This document shows, piece after piece, positions 7,689 through 16,804 of a stretch of DNA of 34,409 nucleotides (positions are counted from its first letter, which is position 1; each line of letters starts with the position of its first letter). A program made the position numbers and the translations under genes. Under the pieces are notes generated by a model, which was given only the letters and a program-made list of their open reading frames with translations, was not told the origin of the DNA and did not search any database. Source of the stretch: Prevotella sp. (GTDB lineage Bacteria; Bacteroidota; Bacteroidia; Bacteroidales; Bacteroidaceae); NCBI GenBank assembly GCA_022778905.1, contig JALFRV010000057.1, positions 1-34,409 of the forward strand, in the 5' to 3' direction.

Positions 7689-8651
7689 TCAGACGTGGGT
7701 CTCGAGGAACTTGATCGTCCCGCTGATCTGCAGCTTTTGCGTCGTGGCAGGTATGAGAAGGGTCTCGCCCGCCTGCAGTCCGGTCTCATTGCCTTCGTTG
7801 TCCGTGATGAGCGCATGTCCCTTCAGGCCGATCAGGATCACGAAGCTGTCCAATCCGGAGATATCAATCGCCGTCGGCTGGTCAATGTCGTAGACCGTCG
7901 TGGAGAAGTAAGGGCACTTCACGAGCGTGACGCCTTGGTTCTTCGCCGGCACGTAGTGGGTGCGGTAGTCGGACTCCACATGGTAGTCGATCGATTCGGC
8001 CGCCTCCTTCGTATGCAGCTCGCGGCAGTTGCCGTTCTTGTCTTTGCGCTTGAAATCGTATATGCGATAGGTCACGTCACTGGTCTGCTGGATCTCTGCC
8101 AGAAAGCATCCGGCTCCGATGCTGTGTATGCGTCCGGCCGGCAGGAAGAAGCAGTCGCCCTCCTTGACCTGATAGTCGGCGATGGCATCCGTGATGGTAC
8201 CGTCTTCCACCATCTGCTTGTATTGCTCGGGCGTGATGGCTTTCTTCAGTCCGGATCTGAGGTGTGCGCCCGGCTCCGACTCCATGATGTACCACATCTC
8301 GGTCTTTCCGCGGGTCCTGCCCTGCCGGTGTGCGGTCTCGTCATTGGGATGCACCTGGATCGAGAGGTCCTGCTTGGCGTCGATAAACTTGATCAGCAGC
8401 GGAAACTCATTGCCGAAACGGCGGTAGTTCTCCGTGCCGATGAGATCGCCTTTCAGCACCTCCACCACCTCGTTCAAGCGTTTTCCCTGCCAGGGTCCGT
8501 TGTCGATGACCGATTCGTTTTGTGCCACTCCGGAGACTTCCCAGCTCTCTCCGACATCCTGTTGGCCGGTGTCCAGCTGCTTGAAAGCATTGATCTTGTT
8601 TCCACCCCAGATAGTGGACTTCAACAGAGGTTTGAATTTTAAAGGTTCCAT
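7689..8651 (-). CDS. manA: Class I mannose-6-phosphate isomerase
   Basis: LKFKPLLKSTIWGGNKINAFKQL, GESWEVSGVAQNESVI, FPLLIKFIDAKQDLSIQVHPND, GDCFFLPAGRIHSIGAGCFLAEIQQTSDVTYRIYDF. Confidence 0.94.
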   Translation of the reverse strand: MEPLKFKPLLKSTIWGGNKINAFKQLDTGQQDVGESWEVSGVAQNESVIDNGPWQGKRLNEVVEVLKGDLIGTENYRRFGNEFPLLIKFIDAKQDLSIQVHPNDETAHRQGRTRGKTEMWYIMESEPGAHLRSGLKKAITPEQYKQMVEDGTITDAIADYQVKEGDCFFLPAGRIHSIGAGCFLAEIQQTSDVTYRIYDFKRKDKNGNCRELHTKEAAESIDYHVESDYRTHYVPAKNQGVTLVKCPYFSTTVYDIDQPTAIDISGLDSFVILIGLKGHALITDNEGNETGLQAGETLLIPATTQKLQISGTIKFLETHV

Positions 8652-8737
8652 ACGAATATTTTATCGTTAAGTCTGATATAATACGGATGAGCCGGAAGCG
8701 TTGCGTAGTTGATCCGAAGCTGTCTTCCGCCGCATGC

Positions 8738-10195
8738 TCAGTTCTTGTTCCAGAATTGCGGAGTGAGTATGACGAGCACCGTGAAGATCTCCAGACGGCC
8801 GATCAACATCATCAGTGAGCACAGCCATTTGGCAAAGTCGGGCAGGCTCGACCATGACATCGTCGGTCCGATTTCAAGTCCTAAGCTCGGCCCGACATTG
8901 CCTAAGCTGCTCAGGGTGATCGTGATGGCGTTCGTATTGTCGATGCCCGCGGCGATCATGGAGAACGAGATGACGAGACAGAGCAGCAGATAGGTGGAGA
9001 GAAAGGCCAGCAGTGTCACCCGCGTCTGTTGCGGCACGTTCACGCCATCGACCTTTAGGGGCAGCACGGCGTTGGGGTGCAGGATCTGCCGGAACTGATT
9101 GCGGAGGATCTTGAGGATCATGACGCCGCGGACGCATTTGAGACCTCCGCTCGTCGAACCCGAACAGGCGCCGATGAACATGCATGCTGCGAGAACCACC
9201 CATGTCACATGCGGCCACTTCCCGGCATCGTCATTGAAGAGCCCCGTGGTCGTTATGAACGAGACGACCTGAAATAAGCCGCTGCGAAAGGCATGCTCTA
9301 TGCTGTACTGATTGCGAAGGATCAGCTCGAGCATGATGAATACGGTGAAGCCGGAGATCACACCTACGTAGAACTTAAACTCCGAATTGCGGAACAAGTC
9401 CTTGAATCTGAACTTCGAAACCGAGAAATACAGCAGCGTGAAATTGACGCCCGACAGGAAGCAGAAGAATGTGCAGATGTACTCTAATGCCGGAGAATGG
9501 AAGAACTCCGTACTCATGTTGTGCGTCGAGAAGCCTCCTGTCGCCGTCGTGGACATCGCATAATTGATGCCGTCAAACCAACTCATGCCGAACGTGGCAT
9601 AGCTCACGGCGCATGCAACGGTAATGAAGACATAGACAAACCATATCCATCGGGCGCTCACAGACAGTCTCGGGTGGAGCTTGGTCTTGATCGGGCCGGT
9701 CGCTTCGGCGGCAAACACCTTGACCGAACCACCCACCATCGACGGCAGGAGGGCAATGGTGAAGAACACGATGCCCAATCCTCCGATCCACTGTGTCAGC
9801 GAACGCCAGAACAAGAGGCCGTGTGGCAGCTTCTCGACATCATCAAGTATCGTCGCTCCAGTTGTGGTAAAGCCCGACATGGTCTCAAAGTAGGCGTCGG
9901 TAAAGCTATTGATATAGCCGCTGATCATAAACGGGAGCGTGCCGAAGAGACTGAATACGATCCACGCGAGTGATACTACCAGATAGGCGTCACGCCTTGA
10001 CAGCGTGTTCTCTGCATTCCTCCCGATAAAGCGGAGGGTGTATCCGAAGAAGGTCGTGATGATGACTGAAGCGATGAAAGCCGGTGCATCGTCTTCATGG
10101 TAGTAGAATGAGAACACGATGCAGAGCAGCATGAGGATCGCCTCAATAAAAAGGAGTTGCCCGAGGATCTTGTATACGAGCTTTAAATTGATCAT
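8738..10195 (-). CDS. trkH: Trk-type potassium uptake protein TrkH
   Basis: 485 aa membrane protein; GFTTTGATIL, TQWIGGLGIVFFTIALLPSMVGG, TTATGGFSTHN, GACSGSTSGGLKCVR selectivity-loop motifs. Confidence 0.95.
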   Translation of the reverse strand: MINLKLVYKILGQLLFIEAILMLLCIVFSFYYHEDDAPAFIASVIITTFFGYTLRFIGRNAENTLSRRDAYLVVSLAWIVFSLFGTLPFMISGYINSFTDAYFETMSGFTTTGATILDDVEKLPHGLLFWRSLTQWIGGLGIVFFTIALLPSMVGGSVKVFAAEATGPIKTKLHPRLSVSARWIWFVYVFITVACAVSYATFGMSWFDGINYAMSTTATGGFSTHNMSTEFFHSPALEYICTFFCFLSGVNFTLLYFSVSKFRFKDLFRNSEFKFYVGVISGFTVFIMLELILRNQYSIEHAFRSGLFQVVSFITTTGLFNDDAGKWPHVTWVVLAACMFIGACSGSTSGGLKCVRGVMILKILRNQFRQILHPNAVLPLKVDGVNVPQQTRVTLLAFLSTYLLLCLVISFSMIAAGIDNTNAITITLSSLGNVGPSLGLEIGPTMSWSSLPDFAKWLCSLMMLIGRLEIFTVLVILTPQFWNKN

Positions 10196-10253
10196 TGTCG
10201 TCTTTCGTGTTTGATGGATTTCTTAGTCCGATATCGTAGGTTTGTTTTTCCCG

Positions 10254-10407
10254 GGAGATCGCTTTGTCTCAGTTTCAGGATGGACGTTGTCTGCAGTGAT
10301 GATGGCTGCCGTCAGTCTGAATGCATCGTACGGTTTGTCTGAGTGATGCATGCCGTCTGTCCGAATGAAGCATGCGGCCTGCATGCCTGATGGCTGCAGT
10401 CGGACTT
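10254..10407. repeat. 7-unit degenerate 22-nt tandem array between trkH and trkA
   Basis: ggagatcgctttgtctcagttt / caggatggacgttgtctgcagt / gatgatggctgccgtcagtctg / aatgcatcgtacggtttgtctg / agtgatgcatgccgtctgtccg / aatgaagcatgcggcctgcatg / cctgatggctgcagtcggactt. Confidence 0.88.
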
Positions 10408-11749
10408 AAATGAACAGCTTCTCGATCTTTTTCATGTTCATGTCATGGCAGAAGACCATCACCGAGTCACCCGCCTGTATCTGCGTGTTGCCCGAAACGA
10501 GCATTCCCTCATTGTTTCTCACCAATCCTCCGATGGTCATTCCTGCCGGGAGGCCGAGGTCTTTCACGGGTTTTCTCGTCACCTTGGATCCTTCTACGGG
10601 GATGAATTCTGCCACATCGGCGTTGGCCGTCATCAGAAAGCGGACGTTGTGTACGTTGGCATCAAGCATCATCTGATAGATATGGCCCGCGGCGAGGGCT
10701 TTCTTGTTGATGATGGTCCCGATGTCCAGGCTTTCGGCCATGCTCACATAGTCCAGGTTCTCGACCATGGCGACGGTCTTTCTGACACCGAGCCGCTTGG
10801 CTGTCAGACAGGCGAGGATGTTCGTCTCGGCGTTTGCGGTCAGTGCGACGAATGCCTGCGTGTTCTTGATACCTTCCTCGGTGAGGAGCGAGATGTCGCG
10901 TCCGTCGCCGTTGATGATCAGCGTATCGTCGTCTTCGAGCAGGTTGTTGAGCTCCTCGCAGCGTGCTTCGTCGAGCTCAATGATCTTTGCATCCATGTAG
11001 TCGGGCATCACCTTGATGGTCCGGACGGTCGTGTTGCCGCCCCCCATGATCATGACGTTCTTCACGTCCACATAGTGTTCCTTTCCGACGATCTTGCGGA
11101 GGTAGGGGATGTAGGGCTTTGTGGTCATGAAGTAGACCAAGTCATAGAGCTGCAGAACGTCGTTGCCGCCGGGGATGATGGTTTCTCCGCCGCGCTTGAT
11201 GGCCACGACATGATAGGGGTCATCGGGCCCGCAGAGGTCGCGGAGGGGCTGATTGAGGATCTCGCTTGCCTCTCTCAGCTTGATCCCGAGCATGATGAGG
11301 GCGCCGTCGTGCACGTCCCAGCGCTGCCTGACCCATGACATCTTCAGTCCGTTGATGATGTCCTTGGCAGCGAGGATTTCGGGATAGATCAGCGAGTTGA
11401 CCCCTAACTCGTTGAAGAACTTCTGCATTTCGGGCTCCATATACTCCGGATCGTCGATCTTGGCGACCGTTTTCTTGGCACCTAAAGCCTTTGCGAGGAT
11501 GCAAACGTTGATGTTTTGGCTTTGGTTAGGTGTCACGGCGATGAACAGGTCGGCATCTCCGGTCCCCGTTTCCTTCAATATCTTGACGTTGCTTGCCGAA
11601 GCATGGACCGTCATGAGGTCGAAGTCGTTACCGATCTTGTCTAATCTCTCTTCGTCTTCGTCGATGAGTGTGATGTCCTCATGATTGCGGGAGAGCAGCT
11701 CGGCGAGGTGGCAGCCGATGGCATAGGCGCCAGCTATGATGATCTTCAT
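10406..11749 (-). CDS. trkA: Trk system potassium transporter TrkA
   Basis: MKIIIAGAYAIGCHLAELLSRNHEDITLIDEDEERLDKI (RCK/TrkA-N Rossmann), second RCK repeat VMIMGGGNTTVRTIKV. The track start at 11956 runs into dxs; ATG at 11749 gives the expected N-terminus. Confidence 0.94.
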   Translation of the reverse strand: MKIIIAGAYAIGCHLAELLSRNHEDITLIDEDEERLDKIGNDFDLMTVHASASNVKILKETGTGDADLFIAVTPNQSQNINVCILAKALGAKKTVAKIDDPEYMEPEMQKFFNELGVNSLIYPEILAAKDIINGLKMSWVRQRWDVHDGALIMLGIKLREASEILNQPLRDLCGPDDPYHVVAIKRGGETIIPGGNDVLQLYDLVYFMTTKPYIPYLRKIVGKEHYVDVKNVMIMGGGNTTVRTIKVMPDYMDAKIIELDEARCEELNNLLEDDDTLIINGDGRDISLLTEEGIKNTQAFVALTANAETNILACLTAKRLGVRKTVAMVENLDYVSMAESLDIGTIINKKALAAGHIYQMMLDANVHNVRFLMTANADVAEFIPVEGSKVTRKPVKDLGLPAGMTIGGLVRNNEGMLVSGNTQIQAGDSVMVFCHDMNMKKIEKLFI

Positions 11750-11786
11750 GTGTGTTCGTTTCTTTCCCTTGAATAATATTAATAGG

Positions 11787-13697
11787 TTATAGGATGATTT
11801 CGCTGACGGCATGGCAGATGCCTTCGGCGTCGAGGCCTGTGATCCGGTAAAGCTCCGGCACCGTTCCGTGTTCGACAAACCGGTCTGGGAGGCCGAGGCG
11901 AACGATCTTCGGGTAGTAGTGGTGGTCCTCCATCCACTCGAGAACTGCCGTACCAAAGCCGCCGTTCCTGACGCCGTCCTCGACGGTGATGATGCGCTGG
12001 AACTTCTGGCCTGCTTCTTCCAGGAGGCGCTCGTCCATGGGCTTGAGGAAGCGCATGTCGTAATGGGCGATCGTCGGGGCGTTGTCCGGGCGCTCGGCCT
12101 GTATCATGCCGATGGCTTTCTCCACTTCTTTTCCGATGGGTCCGATGCTCAGCAGGGCGACGTCATGGCCGTCTCTAAGCCGGCGTCCGGTGCCTACGGT
12201 GATCTCCTCAAACGGGCAGTGCCAGTCGAGGCAGGTCCCTCTGCCGCGCGGATAGCGGATGACAAAGGTCCCCTTGTCAGGCAGCTGGGCGGTGTACATG
12301 AGCCTGCGGAGCTCGTGCTCGTCCATTGGCGAGGCGATGGTGAGGTTGGGAATGGGCCGCAGGGCGGCCATGTCGAATGCGCCGTGATGTGTGGGGCCGT
12401 CTTCGCCGACGATGCCCGCACGGTCCAGACAGAGCACCACGGGCAGGTTGAGGATGGCCGTGTCGTGGATGATGTTATCGTATGCGCGCTGCGCAAATGC
12501 ACTGTAGATGTTGCAGAAGGGCTGGAGGCCGTCCTTGGCCATTCCTGCGGAGAACGTGACGGCATGTCCCTCGGCGATGCCGACATCAAAGGCGCGGTCG
12601 GGCATGGCATCCATGAGGATGTTCATGGAGCATCCTGTGGGCATGGCGGGCGTGACGCCGACGATCCGCGGATTCTGTTCGGCCAGCTCGACCAATGTCT
12701 TTCCGAAGACGTCCTGGAACTTGAGCGGTTCGTGGCTGCAGTCAGTGACGATGCGTTCGCCCGTTGCCGGGTCGAACTTACCGGGTGCATGCCAGATCGT
12801 GGCCTGCTCTTCGGCGGGCTTGTAGCCTTTTCCCTTGACCGTGTGAAGGTGCAGGAGCTTTGGCCCCCGCATGTCTTTCAGTTGGGTGAGGATGCGCACC
12901 ACCTCCTTCACGTCGTGCCCGTCGAAGGGGCCGAAGTAACGGATGTTCATGCCTTCGAAGATGTTCTGCTGATGGCTGATGGCGCTCTTGATGGCATTGT
13001 TGAGGCGGATGATGCCCTTGCGTCGCTCGTCATTCATGAGCCCTTTTGCGCGGAGCCACTGCGAGGCCATGAATCTGAGCTTGTTATAGGTCTCGTTTGT
13101 GTCTAAGTTGAGCAGGTATTTCTCCATGCCGCCCACGGCCCGGTCGATGCTCATGTCATTGTCATTGAGGATGATGAGCAGGTCATTGGGCGTGGAAGAG
13201 ACATTGTTCAGTCCTTCGAAAGCCAGCCCGCAGCTCATCGCTCCGTCGCCGATGACGGCCACGACATGCCGTTCGGGATGTCCGGTCTTCTTGGCAGCGA
13301 CCGCCATACCCAAGGCGGCGGATATCGAGTTGGATGCATGGCCGCAGGTGAACGTGTCATATTCGCTCTCTTCGGGTGAGGGGAAGGGACGCAGTCCGTG
13401 CAGTTTGCGGTTTGTGGAGAAGGTATCCCGCCGTCCGGTCAGGATCTTGTGGCCGTAGGCCTGATGTCCTACGTCCCACACCAGCCTGTCGTGCGGGGTG
13501 TCGAAAACATAATGGAGGGCGACGGTGAGCTCAACGACGCCGAGGCTGGATGCGAAATGTCCCGGATTGACAGATACCTCCTCGATGATGTCATCGCGAA
13601 GTTCCTGGCACACTTGCGGCAGCTGATCAATCGGCAGGCGGCGCAAGTCGTCGGGGTATCTGATCTTGCTCAGTAATTCAAATTTTGTCTTATTCAC
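11787..13697 (-). CDS. dxs: 1-deoxy-D-xylulose-5-phosphate synthase
   Basis: [86 protein letters not shown]. Track start 13715 is TTG; GTG at 13697 ([22 protein letters not shown]) is proposed because a -7 box lies at 13719-13727. Confidence 0.93.
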   Translation of the reverse strand: MNKTKFELLSKIRYPDDLRRLPIDQLPQVCQELRDDIIEEVSVNPGHFASSLGVVELTVALHYVFDTPHDRLVWDVGHQAYGHKILTGRRDTFSTNRKLHGLRPFPSPEESEYDTFTCGHASNSISAALGMAVAAKKTGHPERHVVAVIGDGAMSCGLAFEGLNNVSSTPNDLLIILNDNDMSIDRAVGGMEKYLLNLDTNETYNKLRFMASQWLRAKGLMNDERRKGIIRLNNAIKSAISHQQNIFEGMNIRYFGPFDGHDVKEVVRILTQLKDMRGPKLLHLHTVKGKGYKPAEEQATIWHAPGKFDPATGERIVTDCSHEPLKFQDVFGKTLVELAEQNPRIVGVTPAMPTGCSMNILMDAMPDRAFDVGIAEGHAVTFSAGMAKDGLQPFCNIYSAFAQRAYDNIIHDTAILNLPVVLCLDRAGIVGEDGPTHHGAFDMAALRPIPNLTIASPMDEHELRRLMYTAQLPDKGTFVIRYPRGRGTCLDWHCPFEEITVGTGRRLRDGHDVALLSIGPIGKEVEKAIGMIQAERPDNAPTIAHYDMRFLKPMDERLLEEAGQKFQRIITVEDGVRNGGFGTAVLEWMEDHHYYPKIVRLGLPDRFVEHGTVPELYRITGLDAEGICHAVSEIIL

Positions 13698-13718
13698 TGC
13701 ATTAAACGAGAACAACCT

Positions 13719-13727
13719 TGCAAAGAT
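13719..13727 (-). promoter_or_regulatory. Bacteroidetes-type -7 box for dxs
   Basis: Reverse strand TATCTTTGC matches TAnnTTTGC. Confidence 0.5.
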
Positions 13728-13768
13728 ACTACTTTTTTCAAGGATAAACGATTAAAAGAATAATTTTT

Positions 13769-13966
13769 CAGCCAAAAGGAGGCGGGACCGCAGGTGACAG
13801 GCGGCTGGCGGGGAGCGGATCTCCGGGTGCGAGACCGGCAGACTCCTCCATAGGAGCGGCTTTCATGTCCTGCCTCCGCAGCCTGCTTCCCTTGCGGCCG
13901 GCAGCCGTGTCGAAGGCCGGCATCCGTGGTCTGTCCTCGCCCCGCCCGTTGGTGCTGCCGCCTGCA
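13769..13966. repeat. Possible degenerate 22-nt periodic array between dxs and the C1B peptidase gene
   Basis: In 22-nt steps: cagccaaaaggaggcgggaccg / caggtgacaggcggctggcggg / gagcggatctccgggtgcgaga / ccggcagactcctccataggag / cggctttcatgtcctgcctccg / cagcctgcttcccttgcggccg / gcagccgtgtcgaaggccggca / tccgtggtctgtcctcgccccg / cccgttggtgctgccgcctgca. Confidence 0.45.
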
Positions 13967-14015
13967 CAGTTAACGGTTTTTCGTCCCGGTTGTTGTGCGA
14001 ATCAGATGTTTTTCG

Positions 14016-14033
14016 TAACTTTGTTGCAACAAA
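14016..14033 (+). promoter_or_regulatory. -7 box overlapping a 14-bp palindrome upstream of the C1B peptidase gene
   Basis: TAACTTTG (14016-14023) overlapping perfect palindrome TTTGTTGCAACAAA (14020-14033). Confidence 0.5.
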
Positions 14034-14054
14034 ATACATTTAAATCAGAATACG

Positions 14055-15461
14055 ATGAATAGAAAGTTCATGCTCGCGGGCATCTTCGTGGCCGTCTTCA
14101 CCGGTGCGAATGCCCAGACGAATGCGGGAGGAATCACGCCCGCCATGCTCCGGCAGATGGAGAAGTCGCAGCCTGCGTCGGCTGCGGACCGTGCGATTTT
14201 CAACGCCCTTGCGTCCAACAACATTGACGATCTGGCCCGTAACCATGCCAATCAGGGTGCTGTTGACACCTACTTCAGCCACGAGACGCCGAAGCAGAAC
14301 ATACACAACCAGCTCAGCAGTGGACGTTGCTGGATGTTCTCAGGGCTGAATGTGCTGCGTGCAAACTTCGCCAAGGCCCATCAGGACACTGTTGCGGTGG
14401 AGTTTTCACATGACTATCTCTTCTTCTATGACCAGTTGGAGAAGGCCAATCTGATGCTTCAGGGTGTCATAGACTGCGCGGGGAAGCCCATGGATGATCA
14501 GCGCGTGCAGTTCTTTTTCCGTCATCCGATCAACGACGGCGGCACTTTCTGCGGCGTGTCCGACCTCGCCGGGAAGTATGGATTAGTGCCCATGAGCGCC
14601 CAGACGGAGACGTTCTCGGCCGAGAACACGAGCCGTATGCAGCGCATCCTGTCCTCCAAGCTGCGCGAGTTCGGATTAGAGTTGCGCGCCATGGTCACCA
14701 CCGGTCAGCGGGCGGCAGCCGTACAGGCCCGCAAGACCGAAATGCTCGGAACGATCTACCATATCCTCACGCTCGCCTTAGGCCAGCCCGTGAAGGAGTT
14801 CACCTACGCTTTCCGCAACAAGAACGGCAAGGCTGTCGGTCCCGCACGCACCTACACCCCGAAGCAGTTCTATCAGGAGACGGTCGGAGGACCCATCGAC
14901 GGCACGTTCATCATGGTGATGAACGATCCGCGCAGGCCTTATTACAAGACCTACGAGGTCGAATATGACCGCCACACCTACGACGGGACCAACTGGCGAT
15001 ACCTCAATTTGCCCATGGGAGAGATCGCCGGTCTGGCCATCAGCAGCATCAAGGACGGCCGCAAGATGTACAGTTCCTATGACGTGGGCAAGCAACTCGA
15101 CCGCAAGAGAGGCTATCTTGACACGGAGAACTACGACTATGCGAGCCTCTTCGGCACAACGTTCGGCATGGACAAGGCGCAGCGCATCTCCACCTTCGAC
15201 AGCGGGTCGACCCACGCGATGACGCTCACCGCCGTCGACTTGGATGCCTCCGGCAAGCCGCTCAAATGGAAAGTGGAGAACAGCTGGGGCCCGGCCAACG
15301 GACAGGCAGGCTATCTGATCATGACCAACCGATGGTTTGAGGAATACATGTTCCGCTTGGTCGTCGACAAGAAATATGTGCCTGACTACATGCTCAAGCA
15401 GTATGCCCAGAAGCCGGTGATGGTGATGCCGGAGGATCCGTTGTTCGGATCGGACGACTGA
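14055..15461 (+). CDS. Secreted C1B (bleomycin hydrolase/aminopeptidase C-like) cysteine peptidase
   Basis: Signal peptide MNRKFMLAGIFVAVFTGANAQ; active-site Cys in NQLSSGRCWMFSGLNVLR; His in DSGSTHAMTLTAVDLD; Asn/Trp in KWKVENSWGPANGQAGYLIM. Confidence 0.92.
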   Translation: MNRKFMLAGIFVAVFTGANAQTNAGGITPAMLRQMEKSQPASAADRAIFNALASNNIDDLARNHANQGAVDTYFSHETPKQNIHNQLSSGRCWMFSGLNVLRANFAKAHQDTVAVEFSHDYLFFYDQLEKANLMLQGVIDCAGKPMDDQRVQFFFRHPINDGGTFCGVSDLAGKYGLVPMSAQTETFSAENTSRMQRILSSKLREFGLELRAMVTTGQRAAAVQARKTEMLGTIYHILTLALGQPVKEFTYAFRNKNGKAVGPARTYTPKQFYQETVGGPIDGTFIMVMNDPRRPYYKTYEVEYDRHTYDGTNWRYLNLPMGEIAGLAISSIKDGRKMYSSYDVGKQLDRKRGYLDTENYDYASLFGTTFGMDKAQRISTFDSGSTHAMTLTAVDLDASGKPLKWKVENSWGPANGQAGYLIMTNRWFEEYMFRLVVDKKYVPDYMLKQYAQKPVMVMPEDPLFGSDD

Positions 15462-15659
15462 TCCCGTCGTCCGTTCACGCGGGGTGCATCCTGCCTGGCG
15501 GGCGATCCATTCTTTCCGGATCTCGTGACCTTACCGCTTGAAAGGATGACAGCCCCCTTCTGACCCTCGTGAGTTGTCCGTTTGGTCGGGTGCCCGGCCC
15601 TGTCGGATCCTCGTTCCTTATCCGCTCCGATCAGCGGAAAGCATCCGTGATTGTAAGAT

Positions 15660-15707
15660 AAATTCGGAATGCAGGTTGCGCAAGCCGGCATTCCGAATTT
15701 CATTTTT
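15660..15707 (+). terminator. Rho-independent terminator
   Basis: Stem aaattcggaatgc (15660-15672) / gcattccgaattt (15688-15700) followed by catttttatg. Confidence 0.8.
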
Positions 15708-15724
15708 ATGCCCTGCAATCGGCG

Positions 15725-15944
15725 GAATCATCCTCCGCTGCGTGCGGAGATTTGCCCAAAGCTATCCTCTTGCGTCTTCTCTTTCGGTCGGAAAATGCAT
15801 TTTCGCGCGCCGGAACATGCATTCGGCTGCCCCGGATGATACCTTTTGCCCGTCCATATGATATCTCCGGGCCCTGCAGAGGATAGCTCCGTCACGCCCG
15901 GAAGATACCTTTCGGGTTGCGAATAGATATGCTTTTGATTTTTA
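15725..15944. repeat. 22-nt periodic tandem array (best-phased units 15791-15944)
   Basis: gaaaatgcattttcgcgcgccg / gaacatgcattcggctgccccg / gatgataccttttgcccgtcca / tatgatatctccgggccctgca / gaggatagctccgtcacgcccg / gaagatacctttcgggttgcga / atagatatgcttttgattttta; upstream gaatcatcctccgctgcgtgcg is in the same phase. Confidence 0.85.
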
Positions 15945-16068
15945 TAATATTCATTCGCACTTGTTTCCGCTCGTTTTCAATTTTTCCGTTTTTGTGCACC
16001 ATGTGCCGGATTGCTGCAAATTCGCGAGTTTTGAGGGATGTTGTAAGAATGTTTGGTGGTAATGATGA

Positions 16069-16133
16069 GGGTGATGAAGGGATGGGATGATGAGGGGATG
16101 AGGGTGATGAGGGATGGGATGATGAGCGGATGA
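16069..16133. repeat. GATGAGG-rich direct repeat, two copies of 33/32 nt
   Basis: gggtgatgaagggatgggatgatgaggggatga / gggtgatgagggatgggatgatgagcggatga. Confidence 0.8.
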
Positions 16134-16162
16134 GGCGGGAAATATGGATGCTGTGGGAACGG

Positions 16163-16196
16163 CAGAGGCGGCGGGATTGATGTCCTGCCGCCTCTG
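16163..16196. terminator. Hairpin downstream of the FMN-binding protein gene
   Basis: cagaggcggc (16163-16172) / gccgcctctg (16187-16196), 14-nt loop; no clear T-tract on the minus strand. Confidence 0.45.
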
Positions 16197-16255
16197 TGCT
16201 GCTTTATCCGATGATGCTTCGGGGCGTTCACGGCGTGTGGCCGTCGGTTCCGGAT

Positions 16256-16657
16256 TTATCGGTGTTTCTTGTAATATTTCAGACCTTCCTTGACGTTTTG
16301 TACCAGCGCCTCGGAGGAGAACGTGGCTCCGCTCACGCCGTCGACCTGCAGTTCGGCAGCCTTGGCGACCGTCTTGCCGTTGAACTCGTTGAGTACGGCC
16401 TTGGCGAGTTGGAAGTATTTGGGCGTCTCGCGGTTTGGCAGCGCCTCCACTTTGACCACCTTGTCCTTCCTGATGTAGATTTTGACGGGTGTGGCTCCCC
16501 GATATCCTTTCACTTCTTTTGCAATGAGCTTGGTGTTGACCACTGTCGTGTCCTTGCTCTTCGTCATACTGCCGTCTCCGGGTGCAGCGCTGATCATGAC
16601 GGTGACCATTGCACAGAGTGCCGTATAGGCGATCATGCTGATTGTTTTCCTATTCAT
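16256..16657 (-). CDS. FMN-binding domain protein, secreted
   Basis: MNRKTISMIAYTALCAMVTVMISA signal; VDGVSGATFSSEALVQNVKEGLKYYKKH is the FMN-binding motif region. Start at 16657 because a -7 box at 16688-16696 overlaps the longer ORF. Confidence 0.85.
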   Translation of the reverse strand: MNRKTISMIAYTALCAMVTVMISAAPGDGSMTKSKDTTVVNTKLIAKEVKGYRGATPVKIYIRKDKVVKVEALPNRETPKYFQLAKAVLNEFNGKTVAKAAELQVDGVSGATFSSEALVQNVKEGLKYYKKHR

Positions 16658-16687
16658 CTTTATACCTCTCTGATTTAGTTTGTGTGT

Positions 16688-16696
16688 GCAAAGGTA
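16688..16696 (-). promoter_or_regulatory. Bacteroidetes-type -7 box for the FMN-binding gene
   Basis: Reverse strand TACCTTTGC. Confidence 0.55.
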
Positions 16697-16792
16697 CACA
16701 AAAGTTGATTGCATTGTGTTGAAACTCAAAAGATTTAGCGTTTTTTAATTGAAAACGCAGGCGCTTTTCGGGCGTTGCCGCCGCATTTTTTG

Positions 16793-16800
16793 TATATTTG
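16793..16800 (+). promoter_or_regulatory. -7 box immediately upstream of the metallophosphoesterase start
   Basis: TATATTTG ending 4 nt before ATG at 16805. Confidence 0.5.
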
Positions 16801-16804
16801 TGAC

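Noticed and set aside
7571-7893. ORFs across the 7506-7681 array (7507..7893 +, 7571..7816 -)
   Set aside because: They arise from the repeat array plus antisense manA and have no domain-like sequence.
11811-13106. 431-aa plus-strand ORF antisense to dxs
   Set aside because: Shadow ORF on the complement of conserved dxs coding sequence.
15977-16231. 84-aa minus-strand ORF rich in Pro/Ile/Ser
   Set aside because: Translation of the GATGAGG repeat region; low complexity with no homologous feel.
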